Notes: generated by a model not told the origin, from the letters alone. 64,000 nucleotides of DNA from Eleftheria terrae (GCF_030419005.1 NZ_CP106951.1:248001-312000), one strand, 5' to 3'; numbered from the stretch's first letter, positions 1-9,120 are shown. Translations and numbers: made by a program.

Positions 1-235
1 CGATGGTGTTGAGCGCGCCGCGCAGCTTGAAGGTGCCGGTGCGCTGGAACAGCTCCAGCTTCAGCCACACCTCGGTGGACGGCTGCAGTGCTTCAGCGAC
101 GATGCCGGTCTGCCAGCGCCAGACCGGGGTTTCCAGCACCTGCCCGGCCAGGCGGGCCGCGGCGGCGCGGATGTCCTGCAGGGTCGGGTACTCGGCAAGC
201 GGGTGGGCGGTGGTGGGCGTGAGGACGGCGGTCAT
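1..235 (-). CDS. Threonine/serine dehydratase, N-terminal part (cut by window edge)
   Basis: Only the first 78 residues are present; the rest lies beyond the left edge. The product looks like a pyridoxal-phosphate (fold type II) threonine ammonia-lyase, which deaminates threonine or serine to the 2-oxoacid and ammonia. The Lys that should bind the cofactor is Lys70 in the segment TGTFKLRGA, a variant of the family SFKxRGA motif. The preceding stretch LETPVWRW and VWLKLELFQRTG also match the family start. The ATG is preceded by GGAGAG at a normal distance, which supports this start. Whether it is the biosynthetic (IlvA, with a regulatory domain) or catabolic form cannot be told from this fragment. 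A LysR gene lies upstream on the same strand, 241 bp away. Confidence 0.85.
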   Translation of the reverse strand, partial: MTAVLTPTTAHPLAEYPTLQDIRAAAARLAGQVLETPVWRWQTGIVAEALQPSTEVWLKLELFQRTGTFKLRGALNTI

Positions 236-476
236 CTGGAATCTCTCCATTCGAATCTGGATGCGGTGGGCGTGCGGGTTGGCACGGCGAGGCGGCGGGA
301 CCGCCGAGCACCGGCCGCAGCCGCAGCTCAGCGATCCGGTCGAATTCGAAGGAGCGCGCGCCGCGCGGGCGCCAAGGCCGTGGCGCCGCTTGTATGCGAG
401 CTTGCGCCAGCGGCATGGGCCGTGGGCAGGCAGCAGGTGCGGCGTGGGCGGGGGAGGGAGGACATCACGCGCCGCA

Positions 477-1466
477 TCATGGCACAGCGGGCTCGACGAT
501 GCAGCCGGCATTCGGGGTGGGCCGCTCGGTGGGCCTGGCACCGGTGGCGGCCGCCGCCGACCCCATGCCGAGGAGCGGCGGCAGGCCGGCCACCAGCGTG
601 TCGATGGCCACCCGGGTCTTGGCGGCCAGGTAGCGGCTTTGCGGCCAGACCGCCTGGATCTCCACCGGCGCAACCCGCTCGCTGCTGAACACCAGCTCCA
701 GCGCACCGCTGCGCAGGTGGGGCGCGGTGAGCCAGCAGGGCAGCCAGGCCAGGCCCACGCCGGCCAGTGCCGCGTCGGCAATGGCCTGCAGGTCGTCCAG
801 CCGCACGCGGCCCTGCACCCGCACCTCGCGCAGCTGCCCGTCGTCGTGCTGCAAGCGCCAGGGTTTGTCGCCGTCGTGGCGGTGGTAGAGGATGCCGGTG
901 TGGTGCGCCAGGTCGTCGAAGCTGGCAGGCCGCCCGTGGCGCGCCAGGTAGGACGGGGCGGCGCAGATGCCCATGCGCTGCATGCCGAGCGCCCGGGCGG
1001 CCAGGCTGCTGCTGTCGGGCAGCGGGCCGACCCGCACCGCCAGGTCGTAGCCGTCCTCCACCAGGTCGGCCACCCGGTCGCTGAAGCACATCTCGATGTC
1101 CAGCCGGGGATGGCGGGTCACCAGCGGCAGCAGCAAGGGCGCGACGCATTGCCGGCCGAGCACCACCGGCGCGCTGACGCGCAGGCGGCCGCTCGGCTCC
1201 CGGCGGCCGGAATCGAGCTCGGCCTCGGCGGCCTCCAGCTCTGCCAGCGCGCGTACGCAGCGCTCGAAGAAGGCCTGGCCGTCTTCCGTCAGGCTCTGCG
1301 AGCGGGTGGTGCGGTGGAACAGCCGCGTGCCCAGGCGCTGCTCCAGCCGGGCGACCGCCTTGGCCACCGCGGATCGGGTCAGGCGCAGCCGCTCGGCCGC
1401 CAGCGAGAAGCTGCCGGCCTCGACGGCCTGCACGAAGACGTCGATGCCGGTGAGTCGGTCGTTCAT
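477..1466 (-). CDS. LysR-family transcriptional regulator
   Basis: A 329-residue LysR-type regulator. The N-terminal winged helix-turn-helix occupies about residues 1-60 (MNDRLTGIDVFVQAVEAGSF, then LAAERLRLTRSAVAKAVARL). A substrate-binding-like effector domain follows from about residue 90 (GRLRVSAPVVLGR onwards). The start at MNDRL is chosen because family members begin at this point; a longer frame upstream would run into the promoter of the divergent oxidoreductase. Its 5' end faces the oxidoreductase gene at 1614, the usual arrangement for a LysR protein and its target, so that gene is its most likely target (inference). The last 20 residues are low-complexity Ala/Pro/Thr. Confidence 0.9.
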   Translation of the reverse strand: MNDRLTGIDVFVQAVEAGSFSLAAERLRLTRSAVAKAVARLEQRLGTRLFHRTTRSQSLTEDGQAFFERCVRALAELEAAEAELDSGRREPSGRLRVSAPVVLGRQCVAPLLLPLVTRHPRLDIEMCFSDRVADLVEDGYDLAVRVGPLPDSSSLAARALGMQRMGICAAPSYLARHGRPASFDDLAHHTGILYHRHDGDKPWRLQHDDGQLREVRVQGRVRLDDLQAIADAALAGVGLAWLPCWLTAPHLRSGALELVFSSERVAPVEIQAVWPQSRYLAAKTRVAIDTLVAGLPPLLGMGSAAAATGARPTERPTPNAGCIVEPAVP

Positions 1467-1613
1467 GCGCGGATGATATGCAGAAGATTGTTGCCTTGTG
1501 GGAAACACAGTGCCGAGATGAATGATCCACTGTCGCCCATGGGGCAACCATAGAGTGTCCTCCTGTCAGCAACCTGCGGCGTTTCCCTTGCCGCTTCCCA
1601 GGAGGACATCGAC

Positions 1614-2627
1614 ATGAAGGCATACCGCATCGTTCCCGGCCAGGACATCGCCGGGCTGGAGCGCGTGGACATCGAGGCGCGGCCGCTCGGCCCGCGCGAG
1701 GTGCGCGTGCGAATGCGCGCCGTCTCGCTCAACTTCCGCGACCTGATGCTGGTGCGCGGCTGGTATCCCAGCGGCAGCAATGCACGGCCGGTGCCGACCT
1801 CCGACGGTGCCGGCGAGGTGCTCGAGGTGGGCGCCGCGGTGCGCCGCTTCCGCCCCGGCGACCGGGTGGTGACGACCTTCTTCCAGGGCTGGCGCAGCGG
1901 CGAGCGGCCCGCGGGCGTGAGCCAGATCGCGCTGGGCGCCCATCTGGACGGCGTGCTGGCCGAGCAGGTGGTGCTCGACGAGGACGGCTTGCTGGCCCAG
2001 CCCGCCACGCTGGACTTCCAGCAGGCCGCCACCGTGCCGGTGGCCGGCGTGACGGCCTGGACCGCCTTGTTCCACCATGGCGCTGCCCGGCCGGGCGACA
2101 CGGTGCTGCTGCTGGGTACCGGCGGGGTGTCGGTGTGGGCCCTGCAGCTGGCCAAGGCGGCGGGGCTGCGGGTGGTGCTCACCTCGTCCAGCGATGCGAA
2201 GCTGGCGCGGGCACGCAGCCTGGGGGCCGACGAGCTGATCAACTACCGCGACACGCCGCAATGGCAGGACGAGGTGCTGCGCCGCACCGGCGGGCGCGGC
2301 GTCGACCTGGTGCTGGAGGTGGGCGGCGCCGGGACGCTGGACCGCTCGGTGGCTGCCACGCGGGACGGCGGCCGGGTGGCGCTGATCGGTGTGCTGGCGG
2401 GCCTCGGGCAGGGTTTCGACCCGATGCCGCTGCTGCTCGGTGGCAAGCGGCTGGAGGGGGTGCTGGTGGGCAGCGCCGAGCACCAGTCGGAACTGCAGCG
2501 CTTCGTGGAGCAGCGCGGCATCGAGCCGGTGATCGACCGGGAGTTCGGCTTCCACGAGGTACCGCAGGCCTTTGCCTACCTGGCGTCGGGCGGGCATTTC
2601 GGCAAGGTGGTGGTGCGGCTGGATTGA
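1614..2627 (+). CDS. Zinc-free MDR-family alcohol dehydrogenase / quinone oxidoreductase
   Basis: A 337-residue medium-chain dehydrogenase/reductase. The GroES-like N-terminal half contains LNFRDLMLVRG, typical of the quinone-oxidoreductase branch. The Rossmann half begins at about residue 165 with LLLGTGGVSVWALQLAKAAG, the NAD(P)H-binding glycine-rich turn. The Cys/His ligands for catalytic zinc and the four-Cys structural zinc loop are not visible, so a zinc-independent, NADPH-dependent reduction of a quinone or enone is more likely than a classical alcohol dehydrogenase. GGAGGACATCGAC precedes the ATG. The divergent LysR gene 147 bp upstream is the likely regulator. The physiological substrate cannot be predicted. 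Confidence 0.85.
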   Translation: MKAYRIVPGQDIAGLERVDIEARPLGPREVRVRMRAVSLNFRDLMLVRGWYPSGSNARPVPTSDGAGEVLEVGAAVRRFRPGDRVVTTFFQGWRSGERPAGVSQIALGAHLDGVLAEQVVLDEDGLLAQPATLDFQQAATVPVAGVTAWTALFHHGAARPGDTVLLLGTGGVSVWALQLAKAAGLRVVLTSSSDAKLARARSLGADELINYRDTPQWQDEVLRRTGGRGVDLVLEVGGAGTLDRSVAATRDGGRVALIGVLAGLGQGFDPMPLLLGGKRLEGVLVGSAEHQSELQRFVEQRGIEPVIDREFGFHEVPQAFAYLASGGHFGKVVVRLD

Positions 2628-2768
2628 GGCCGGTGCCGCAGGCCGGCCCGCCATGGGCAAGCCGCTGCATGCCGGGCGGCCTGCCAATGGCCGCACTGTT
2701 CCGACGACGAGTGGGGCACGGACTGCCGGGGTGGTGTGGTCCGGCGTGCGCGGGTACCGTCAGCGGTC

Positions 2769-2794
2769 GCGCCGCGGGGCATGTCCCGCGGCGC
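2769..2794. terminator. Perfect 10-bp inverted repeat between convergent genes
   Basis: GCGCCGCGGG and its exact complement flank a six-base loop (GCATGT). It lies between the oxidoreductase stop and the sorB stop, which converge here. There is no T-tract on either side, so it is not a canonical intrinsic terminator; a transcript-end stabilising or Rho-assisted hairpin is an inference. Confidence 0.4.
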
Positions 2795-2880
2795 CGCCTG
2801 CCAACCGTCGGCGCGGCTCCCCCGGCAGGGCGTGCACTGCACCGCTTGCACCGGCGGTGTGGTCCGGCGCGCGAATGCGC

Positions 2881-3249
2881 TCAGCGCGTCGCGCCGCTGG
2901 CTTTGGAAACGTAGCGGGCGAGGGCCTCGATCTGCTCGTCCGTGAGGCTGGCGCGGTAGGAGGGCATGTTGCCAAGGCCGTTGCGCAGCGCCGTGGCGAC
3001 GCGCCGCTCATCGGGCTTCAGCTCGTCCAGCACCGGGCCCACCGCGCCTTCGGCATCGGCGTCCTTCAGCGTGTGGCACAGCTTGCAGGCCGGCACGGCG
3101 GCCTCGGTGAAGAGCTTGCGGCCCAGCGCGAGCCGGGCCGCGTCGTCGTCGGCGGCGCGCGCTGCGGGCAGCAGCGCGGCCCCGGCCATCAGCCACAGGC
3201 TGGCTCGCAGGCGCCGGCGCAGCGTGGCAAGGGTCGGCTCGCGCACCAT
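2881..3249 (-). CDS. sorB: Sulfite dehydrogenase cytochrome c subunit (SorB-like)
   Basis: A 122-residue periplasmic monohaem cytochrome c. Residues 1-33 form a signal peptide with an arginine-rich N-region and a cleavage-like AARA-AD. The haem-binding motif is CKLCH at 55-59, and the axial Met is probably the one in GNMPSY. The ATG lies two bases after the stop of the molybdenum subunit upstream, so the two are translated as one unit. In SorAB systems (described in Starkeya novella) SorA oxidises sulfite to sulfate and hands electrons to the haem of SorB, which passes them to the respiratory chain. The identification rests on the pairing plus size, since small cytochromes c are hard to tell apart on sequence alone. 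Confidence 0.85.
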   Translation of the reverse strand: MVREPTLATLRRRLRASLWLMAGAALLPAARAADDDAARLALGRKLFTEAAVPACKLCHTLKDADAEGAVGPVLDELKPDERRVATALRNGLGNMPSYRASLTDEQIEALARYVSKASGATR

Positions 3250-3251
3250 GC

Positions 3252-4463
3252 TCAGGCCACCGTCACCTGCACCGCGTGGTCGCGCCAGCTGGTGTTGTTG
3301 TAGCCGCCGACGTTCTCCACCCGCGCCTCGGGCTGCACATTGCCGGCGGCGTCGGTCGCGCGGCTCGCCAGCAGGTGGGTGCCCGCCGGCAGCTCGGCCG
3401 TCAGCGCGAACTGGCGCCAGGCGAACTTGCCCAGGTCGGGTCCAACAAAGCGGGCCTCGCGCCAGGTCTTGCCGCCGTCGGTCGAGACCTCGACCCGCTT
3501 GACCGCCTCGGTGCCGCCGAAGGCCACGCCGTGGATCTGCACCATGCCGGCCGTGAGCGGCGCGCCGTCGGCATGGGGCGAATTGATCCAGGACTTCACG
3601 CTCATCTCGAGCACCGAGGGCTGGCTGGGGTCGGCCTTGGCGCCCGGCGGGGTGACCCGGTAGCCGTGCGACATGATCTTGGCCTGGCTCTCGCTGGCGG
3701 TGAAGGCCAGCCGCTTGACGTACTTGATGTTGTTGACGCCCTGGTAGCCCGGCACGATCAGCCGCAGCGGCCCGCCATGCGCCAGCGGGATGGGTGCGCC
3801 GTTCATCTCCCAGGCCAGCAGCGCGTCTTCCAGGGCCTTCAGCGGCACCGAGCGCTCCACCACGATGCTCTTTGGATCGATGCCTTCCGGCAGCTTCTCG
3901 CCGCCGGTGCCGGTGATGTAGGCCATGCCGTCGGCCACACCGCCCAGCGCCTCGGCCACCCGGCGCAGTGGCACGCCGCTCCACATGACGCAGCCCGCCG
4001 CACCGACCGTCCATGGCGTGCCGCTCGGCTTGCTCGGGAAAAAGCCGCGGCCGTTGCCCGAGCACTGCAGCACGGTGGCCACCGTCTCCAGGCCCAGGCT
4101 CTTGAGCTGGCCCAGCGTCAGATCGCGCGGGTGCTGCACGCCCTCGATGGTGAGCACCCAGGCATCGCGGTCGGCCAGCACCGCGGCATCGGGCGGCGGC
4201 AGGTTGTTGCGCACATAGAGCTGCTCGGACGGCGTGATGACACTGCTGCCGAAGGCACTGCGCCGCGTCTCCAGCGTGTTGGAGCTGTGGACGATCAGGC
4301 TGCTGTCGGACTTCCAGGCGGCGTAGGCGGGCAGCGGCTTTGCCGCCGCCTGGGTCTGGGCTGCGGCGGCCTGGCTCCAGGTGCCGAGGCCGGCGGCTGC
4401 CAGCGCGCCGGCCGTGCCGGCCAGCAGGTGCCGGCGCGGCAGCGAGGGGAGGGTGTCTTGCAT
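3252..4463 (-). CDS. sorA: Sulfite dehydrogenase, molybdopterin subunit (SorA-like)
   Basis: A 403-residue enzyme of the sulfite oxidase family. The N-terminus carries a Tat-type signal (PRRHLLAGTAGALAAAGLG), as expected for a protein exported with its molybdenum cofactor bound. The oxidoreductase molybdopterin-binding domain spans about residues 60-270; the Mo-ligating Cys is Cys134 in VLQCSGNGRGFF. A Mo-co dimerisation (Ig-like) domain follows from about residue 285 (PSVLEMSVKSWINSP). It oxidises sulfite to sulfate in the periplasm, using the cytochrome encoded immediately downstream. GGAGAACACC precedes the ATG. Related YedY/MsrP proteins are shorter and lack the dimerisation domain, which argues against that alternative. 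Confidence 0.9.
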   Translation of the reverse strand: MQDTLPSLPRRHLLAGTAGALAAAGLGTWSQAAAAQTQAAAKPLPAYAAWKSDSSLIVHSSNTLETRRSAFGSSVITPSEQLYVRNNLPPPDAAVLADRDAWVLTIEGVQHPRDLTLGQLKSLGLETVATVLQCSGNGRGFFPSKPSGTPWTVGAAGCVMWSGVPLRRVAEALGGVADGMAYITGTGGEKLPEGIDPKSIVVERSVPLKALEDALLAWEMNGAPIPLAHGGPLRLIVPGYQGVNNIKYVKRLAFTASESQAKIMSHGYRVTPPGAKADPSQPSVLEMSVKSWINSPHADGAPLTAGMVQIHGVAFGGTEAVKRVEVSTDGGKTWREARFVGPDLGKFAWRQFALTAELPAGTHLLASRATDAAGNVQPEARVENVGGYNNTSWRDHAVQVTVA

Positions 4464-4736
4464 GGTGTTCTCCTGGGTTCAGGCGGGTCTTCTGATGGAC
4501 CGGGGACACGGCGCTGCAGGGCCTCATCCTGCCCCTGCATGCCGCGGCTGCCATGAAGGCAGCGCGGGGCATCATAGTCCGCTGGTGTGGCGTGGCACCC
4601 GGTCAAACCCTGCAAGCCGCGGCACTCGGCGCAGGCCGTGAAATAGTGCGCAGGCCGGCGTTCTCCCGGCCGGCGGCGCGGGGCGCCGGGCCGCCCTGCG
4701 CAACGGCGCCCGCGCCGCTTGGCGACAATGGCGGCC

Positions 4737-5573
4737 ATGAGCCCGCTTGTTCCCGGCGAGGGCAGCCCCCTGCTGTTCCACATCGCCTTCTATCGTTTCG
4801 TCCCGCTGCCCGACCCCGATGGCTGCGCCCTGCGCCTGCGCGAACTGGCCCGGTCGCTGCTGGGCAGCGTGCTGGTCGCGGCCGAGGGCGTCAACGGCGT
4901 GCTGGCCGGCACCGCGGCGGCGCTGGACACCTTCGAGCGCGAACTGCTGGGCGACGCCCTGCTCGGTCCCTTGCTGGCCGGCATGGCGTTCAAGCGCAGC
5001 GCCTGCCGCACGCCGCCTTTCGGGCGGCTGAAGGTGCACCGCAAGGCGGCCATCGTCAGCGTCGGCGTGCCGGACCTGCCGCAGCGTGGCACGGTGGTGT
5101 CGCCGGCGGAATGGCGCGGGCTGCTGGGCCGCGACGATGTGGTGGTGCTCGACAACCGCAACAGCTTCGAGTTCCGCCTGGGGCGCTTCCGGCAGGCGGT
5201 CGATCCGCAGGTGAGCCATTTCCGCGACTTCCCGCGCTTTGTCGAGGCGCATGCAGCGGAATGGAAGCGCAACGGCAAGCGGGTGGCGATGTACTGCACC
5301 GGCGGCATCCGCTGCGAGAAGACCAGCGGCTGGATGCAGCAGGAGCTGGGCCTGCAGGTGCTGGAGCTGGAGGGCGGCATCCTGCACTACTTCCAGGCGA
5401 TGCCCGATGCCTGGCGCGACTGGGAGGGCGAGTGCTTCGTGTTCGACAACCGCATTGCGCTCGACACCCGGCTGCAGGAGACCGCGACGACGGCCGAGCA
5501 GGTCTATGCCGACCAGCCGGACGGCGCCTGGCGGCTGCAGCGTGCCCGCCGCCTCGACGCGGCCCAGCCCTGA
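4737..5573 (+). CDS. trhO: tRNA uridine(34) hydroxylase TrhO (YceA family rhodanese)
   Basis: A 278-residue TrhO/YceA protein. Family members use O2 to hydroxylate uridine 34 of certain tRNAs, the first step toward 5-(carboxy)methoxyuridine. An N-terminal acylphosphatase-like domain occupies about residues 1-95 (FYRFVPLPDPD onward). The rhodanese domain follows, with the active-site loop CTGGIRCEK holding Cys187 and Cys193; the latter Cys is shared with the E. coli homologue. Three in-frame starts lie close together (TTG 4719, ATG 4728, ATG 4737); none has a strong ribosome-binding site, and the last was chosen because family proteins start near here. The stop overlaps the start of the pseudouridine synthase (TGATG), coupling two RNA-modification genes. 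Confidence 0.92.
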   Translation: MSPLVPGEGSPLLFHIAFYRFVPLPDPDGCALRLRELARSLLGSVLVAAEGVNGVLAGTAAALDTFERELLGDALLGPLLAGMAFKRSACRTPPFGRLKVHRKAAIVSVGVPDLPQRGTVVSPAEWRGLLGRDDVVVLDNRNSFEFRLGRFRQAVDPQVSHFRDFPRFVEAHAAEWKRNGKRVAMYCTGGIRCEKTSGWMQQELGLQVLELEGGILHYFQAMPDAWRDWEGECFVFDNRIALDTRLQETATTAEQVYADQPDGAWRLQRARRLDAAQP

Positions 5574-6493
5574 TGGCGCGCCCCCGTCCCGCCGCGCCGC
5601 TGCCGACGCGCGACGGCGTCAGCCCGAGCTGTGTCGCGCTGCCTTGCGGCCCCTGGAGCCGCCTGGTCGATTTCCTGGCCGAGCGTCTGCCCGGTGTCAG
5701 CCATGCCGCCTGGCTGGCGCGGCTGGCGGCCGGCGAGGTGGTCGACGACCATGGCCGGCCGCTGGCACCCGAGGCGCCCTACCGGCCGCAGACCCGGGTC
5801 TGGTACTGGCGCAGCCTGCCGCGCGAGCATGCCGTGCCGTTCCAGGAAACGGTGCTGTTCCAGGACGAGCACCTGGTGGTGGCCGACAAGCCGCACTTCC
5901 TGAGCGTGACGCCTTCGGGCCGCTATCTGCAGGAGACGCTGCTGGTGCGGCTGAAGCGGCGGCTGGGCATCGACACGCTGGCGCCGATGCACCGCATCGA
6001 CCGCGAGACGGCCGGCGTGGTGGCCTTCACGGTGCGGCCGGCCGACCGCAACCGCTACCAGGCCTTGTTCCGCGACCGGCTGGTGTTCAAGACCTACGAG
6101 GCCATCGCGCCGTGGCATCCGGGGCTGGTGCTGCCGGCGGTGCGGCGCAGCCGCATCGAGGAAGGCGCGTCCTTCATGACCATGCGCGAGGTGCCGGGCG
6201 AGCCGAATGCCGAGACCGCCTTCGAGCTGCTCGAAGTGGGCGAGGGCCGCGCCCGCTATGGCCTGAGCCCGGTCACGGGCCAGCGGCACCAGTTGCGGGT
6301 GCAGATGGCGGCGCTGGGCATTCCCATCCTCAACGACCAGATCTACCCGCAGCATCTGCCGGAGCCCGATCCGGAGCTGCCGCCCGACTACAGCCGGCCG
6401 CTGCAGTTGCTGGCGCGCTCGCTCGCCTTCCTCGATCCGGTGACCGGCGAGTGGCGCGAGTTCCACAGCCGCCAGCGGCTGCAGCTGGGCTGA
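5573..6493 (+). CDS. RluA-family pseudouridine synthase
   Basis: A 306-residue pseudouridine synthase of the RluA superfamily. The catalytic Asp is Asp143 in HRIDRETAG, the counterpart of the family HRLDxxTSG. LVVADKPHFLSVTPSG upstream and VTGQRHQLRVQMAALG downstream are the other signature segments. A short S4-like N-terminal region (about residues 25-75, WSRLVDFLAERLPGVS) is present. It isomerises uridine in rRNA or tRNA, but the exact target cannot be assigned. It starts inside the trhO stop codon, so it is translationally coupled to another RNA-modifying enzyme. The ordinary RluA, RluC and RluD motifs are only partly matched; a TruC-like or RluA-like role is equally open. Confidence 0.88.
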   Translation: MARPRPAAPLPTRDGVSPSCVALPCGPWSRLVDFLAERLPGVSHAAWLARLAAGEVVDDHGRPLAPEAPYRPQTRVWYWRSLPREHAVPFQETVLFQDEHLVVADKPHFLSVTPSGRYLQETLLVRLKRRLGIDTLAPMHRIDRETAGVVAFTVRPADRNRYQALFRDRLVFKTYEAIAPWHPGLVLPAVRRSRIEEGASFMTMREVPGEPNAETAFELLEVGEGRARYGLSPVTGQRHQLRVQMAALGIPILNDQIYPQHLPEPDPELPPDYSRPLQLLARSLAFLDPVTGEWREFHSRQRLQLG

Positions 6494-6512
6494 TCAGCGG
6501 CGCCGCCCGGCC

Positions 6513-8390
6513 TCAGGCCGGCGGCAGGTCGAGCGAGACGGCCGGCACCCGGGCGGGCAGCGGAGCTGCCTCGTCCGGTGCGGTCGACCAGGCCGGCAGA
6601 TGCGCATTCGCCAGCTGCGAGCGCAGGGCCGACAGCTCGGCCCGTGCCTCGGCCAGCGTGGTGGCCACCCGGTCCGCGCCAGCGGCCGTCAAGGTGCTGC
6701 AGGTGCTTGCCGGGTCCAGGTGACGGCCCAGGCAGGCCACCACCAGCCGCGGCTGCAGCGGATGGGTGTGCAGCCGCTTGCACAACAGCTGCGCATAGGC
6801 GAGCGCCGAGGCGCTGGCCACGATGATGCAGACCACCGGTGCGGGCCGGGCCTCCAGCTCGGCCGCCACCTCGGAGGCGAGGGCGCCGGGGTCGCAGGTG
6901 TCGAGCGCGAAGCCGCCCGGCTCCAGCAGGCGCTGCAGCAGCATGGCGACCGCAGCGGCCGAGGCGTCGCGTACCGGCACCACCAGCAGCGGCATGGCGA
7001 CCGCCGGCGGGCCTTCGCGTGGCAGCACGCGGGGCGCTTGCGCCGCGTCCAGCTCCAGCGCCAGTTCCTGCACCGTCTCGACGACGAAGGCCACGTCGTC
7101 CTCGTCAAGCGCGCCGCGCTCCAGGTCGCGCCGGGCATAGCACAGGGCCGGCATCATCAGGTCGTCGAAGACCGCCGGCAAGCCAAGCTGGCGCACCTGT
7201 TCGGCCGCCACTTCGGCCGCCTCGTGCCGGTCGCGGGCCAGCAGGCGCTGGTAGAAGCGCGCGCCGGGCGCCAGCGCCGGCCGGTCGCCCAGCAGCGTGT
7301 CGAAGAAGCGCAGGGCCGGCACATAGTGGCCCAGCACCACCAGGCAGACCGTCAGTGGCGTGGCGAGCAGCAGGCCGATGGGGCCCCACAGCCAGGTCCA
7401 GAAGGCGACCATCACCAGCGTGGCGGTTTCCGACACGCCGATGCCGCGCCCGTACAGGACCGGCTCCACCACCATGTTGCTGATGGACTCCAGCACCAGG
7501 AACAGCATCAGCACCTGCAGCGCCGGCGCCCAGCTGGTATCGACCACCAGGCTCAGCAGCAAGGGGAAGACCGCCGCGATCCAGGGCCCCAGGTAGGGCA
7601 CGTAGCGCAGCACCGCGGCCAGCAGGCCCCATAGCACCGCATAGGGCACCCCGATCAACGCCAGCCCGGCAGCCACGGCCACCCCGTGGCTGGCGTTGAT
7701 GGCGAACTGCATCAGCAGGAAGCGGCTGATGCGCTCGGCTGCCTCGTCCAGCATCTTGGTCGTGGCCACCAGCCGGGCCTGGCCCACCAGCGTGATGAGG
7801 CGGTCGCGCAGGTCCTCGCGCCGCAACAGCATGAAGATCACCAGCACGAAGGCGAAGCCGACCATCGAGACCGGCTCGATGATGGGGCCGAAGGCCGCCC
7901 ACAGCCGCCCCACCTGGAAAAGCCCGCCGTCCTCCACCACCCGCACGGTGCGCGGCGTGCCGCCCTCGGGCTCGGGCAGCACCTGGGCCTTCTGCAGCTG
8001 GCGCGAGACGCGGGCCATGATGCGCTGCAGGCGGTCGAGCACGCTGTGGTCGTCGCGCCGGAGGTCGCTGATCTTGACGGTGAGGTTGCGCTCATAGCGC
8101 GGGAAGTCGTCCACCAGCCGCGTGGCCTGATGTGCCACCGTCCAGCCGATGCCCACCAGCAGGCCGAGCGCCAGCGCCACCGTGGCGAGCACGGCGACCA
8201 CCCGCGGCACGCCACGCCGTTGCATGGCGGTGATGGGCGGGCTCATCAGGAAGGTGAGCAGCACGGCCAGGGCGATCGGGATGAGCACCCCCTGCAGCCA
8301 GTGCAGCAGGCCCAGCACGATGGCGGCACTGCCCAGCACTGCGAAGGCATGCGTCCATCCGGCCGGCGTGCCGAGCGGCAGGCGGCTCAT
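6513..8390 (-). CDS. AI-2E/PerM-family transporter with long C-terminal soluble domain
   Basis: A 625-residue membrane protein. Residues about 10-370 are an AI-2E/PerM (UPF0118) exporter. Two hydrophobic segments open it (FAVLGSAAIVLGLLHWLQG, then LIPIALAVLLTFLMSPP), and a helix-rich extracytoplasmic segment precedes the C-terminal helices, with ESISNMVVEPVLYGRGIGVS as the family signature. Residues about 375-625 are a soluble extension not found in ordinary PerM proteins. Its last 120 residues (VVCIIVASASALAYAQLLCK and PRLVVACLGRHLD) alternate strand and helix like a Rossmann or B12-binding-like fold. Such proteins are variously proposed to export autoinducer-2 or other small solutes, or ions; no substrate is evident here. 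The start at MSRLPLG fits the family. The gene is convergent with the pseudouridine synthase. Confidence 0.88.
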   Translation of the reverse strand: MSRLPLGTPAGWTHAFAVLGSAAIVLGLLHWLQGVLIPIALAVLLTFLMSPPITAMQRRGVPRVVAVLATVALALGLLVGIGWTVAHQATRLVDDFPRYERNLTVKISDLRRDDHSVLDRLQRIMARVSRQLQKAQVLPEPEGGTPRTVRVVEDGGLFQVGRLWAAFGPIIEPVSMVGFAFVLVIFMLLRREDLRDRLITLVGQARLVATTKMLDEAAERISRFLLMQFAINASHGVAVAAGLALIGVPYAVLWGLLAAVLRYVPYLGPWIAAVFPLLLSLVVDTSWAPALQVLMLFLVLESISNMVVEPVLYGRGIGVSETATLVMVAFWTWLWGPIGLLLATPLTVCLVVLGHYVPALRFFDTLLGDRPALAPGARFYQRLLARDRHEAAEVAAEQVRQLGLPAVFDDLMMPALCYARRDLERGALDEDDVAFVVETVQELALELDAAQAPRVLPREGPPAVAMPLLVVPVRDASAAAVAMLLQRLLEPGGFALDTCDPGALASEVAAELEARPAPVVCIIVASASALAYAQLLCKRLHTHPLQPRLVVACLGRHLDPASTCSTLTAAGADRVATTLAEARAELSALRSQLANAHLPAWSTAPDEAAPLPARVPAVSLDLPPA

Positions 8391-8679
8391 GCCGGGCACC
8401 CGGTGGCGGGCAGGAGGTGGCGGGGGCGGGCGGCTGGCGCCATGGGGGGGATGTCGGGCTTCATCGGGCTGCAGCGATGCTACTTCCCGCCGAGCCGAGG
8501 GCCGCTTCACGGGGGCCGCTTCGGGCTGTCGGACGCCGCCTACACGCCTCGGCGCCGTGGCCGGGGCGGGCCGACTATAGTGTGGCCCCGCGCGCCAGCG
8601 GCCGCGGACAGGATACAGGTGTTGGAACGCCGGCAAAGCCGCCTCTTTCGGTGCGGCCGCCCGGCATCGAGAGGACCAG

Positions 8680-9120
8680 ATGGGTGAAGCAAAACGCAAG
8701 GGCCAGCAGCTCAAGGTGATCGAGGACAGCCTGCGTCGGCGCGTGGCGGCGGGCGACTTCGGCGGCGCCGGCCGCACCGAGCACTACTGCCTGGTGCTCG
8801 ACAAGTCGCCACGCGGCCGCGAGCTGCTGCTTGCGTTGAAGCGGATGCCGGAGTTCGCCGGCCTGCAGCCGGTCTTCGAGGCCGAGCCCTACCGGCTGTG
8901 GGAAGCGTCGGCGCTGTTCGAGTACCTGGTGCTGTGTGGCGGCAGCGGCACGCCGCACCAGCGCACGCTGCTGGCGGCGGACACCGCCCGCCTGGTGGGC
9001 GAGGTACTGCCTCGTGCGCTGCGGCAGGTGCGCGCCGGCGGCGTGGCGGCCGGGCTGGTGCTCGGGGTGGCGGATGAAGTGGCGAAGGGCCTGGAGGGCG
9101 CTGCGGCGCAGCAGGCCTGA
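8680..9120 (+). CDS. Conserved-looking hypothetical protein, 146 aa
   Basis: I do not recognise this protein. It is soluble with no signal peptide or membrane segment. It opens with a basic, lysine-rich stretch (MGEAKRKGQQLKVIEDSLRR) followed by an alpha/beta-looking middle and an alanine/glycine-rich C-terminus. GAGAGGACCAG just before the ATG is a good ribosome-binding site, and codon use matches its neighbours, so it is very probably a real gene. It stands alone, divergent from the AI-2E-type gene 289 bp away, and gives no functional context. Confidence 0.7.
   Translation: MGEAKRKGQQLKVIEDSLRRRVAAGDFGGAGRTEHYCLVLDKSPRGRELLLALKRMPEFAGLQPVFEAEPYRLWEASALFEYLVLCGGSGTPHQRTLLAADTARLVGEVLPRALRQVRAGGVAAGLVLGVADEVAKGLEGAAAQQA

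Noticed and set aside
2628..2880. Possible small gene between the oxidoreductase and sorB
   Set aside because: Open frames are Arg/Pro-rich and have no start signal; the only structure is a perfect hairpin.
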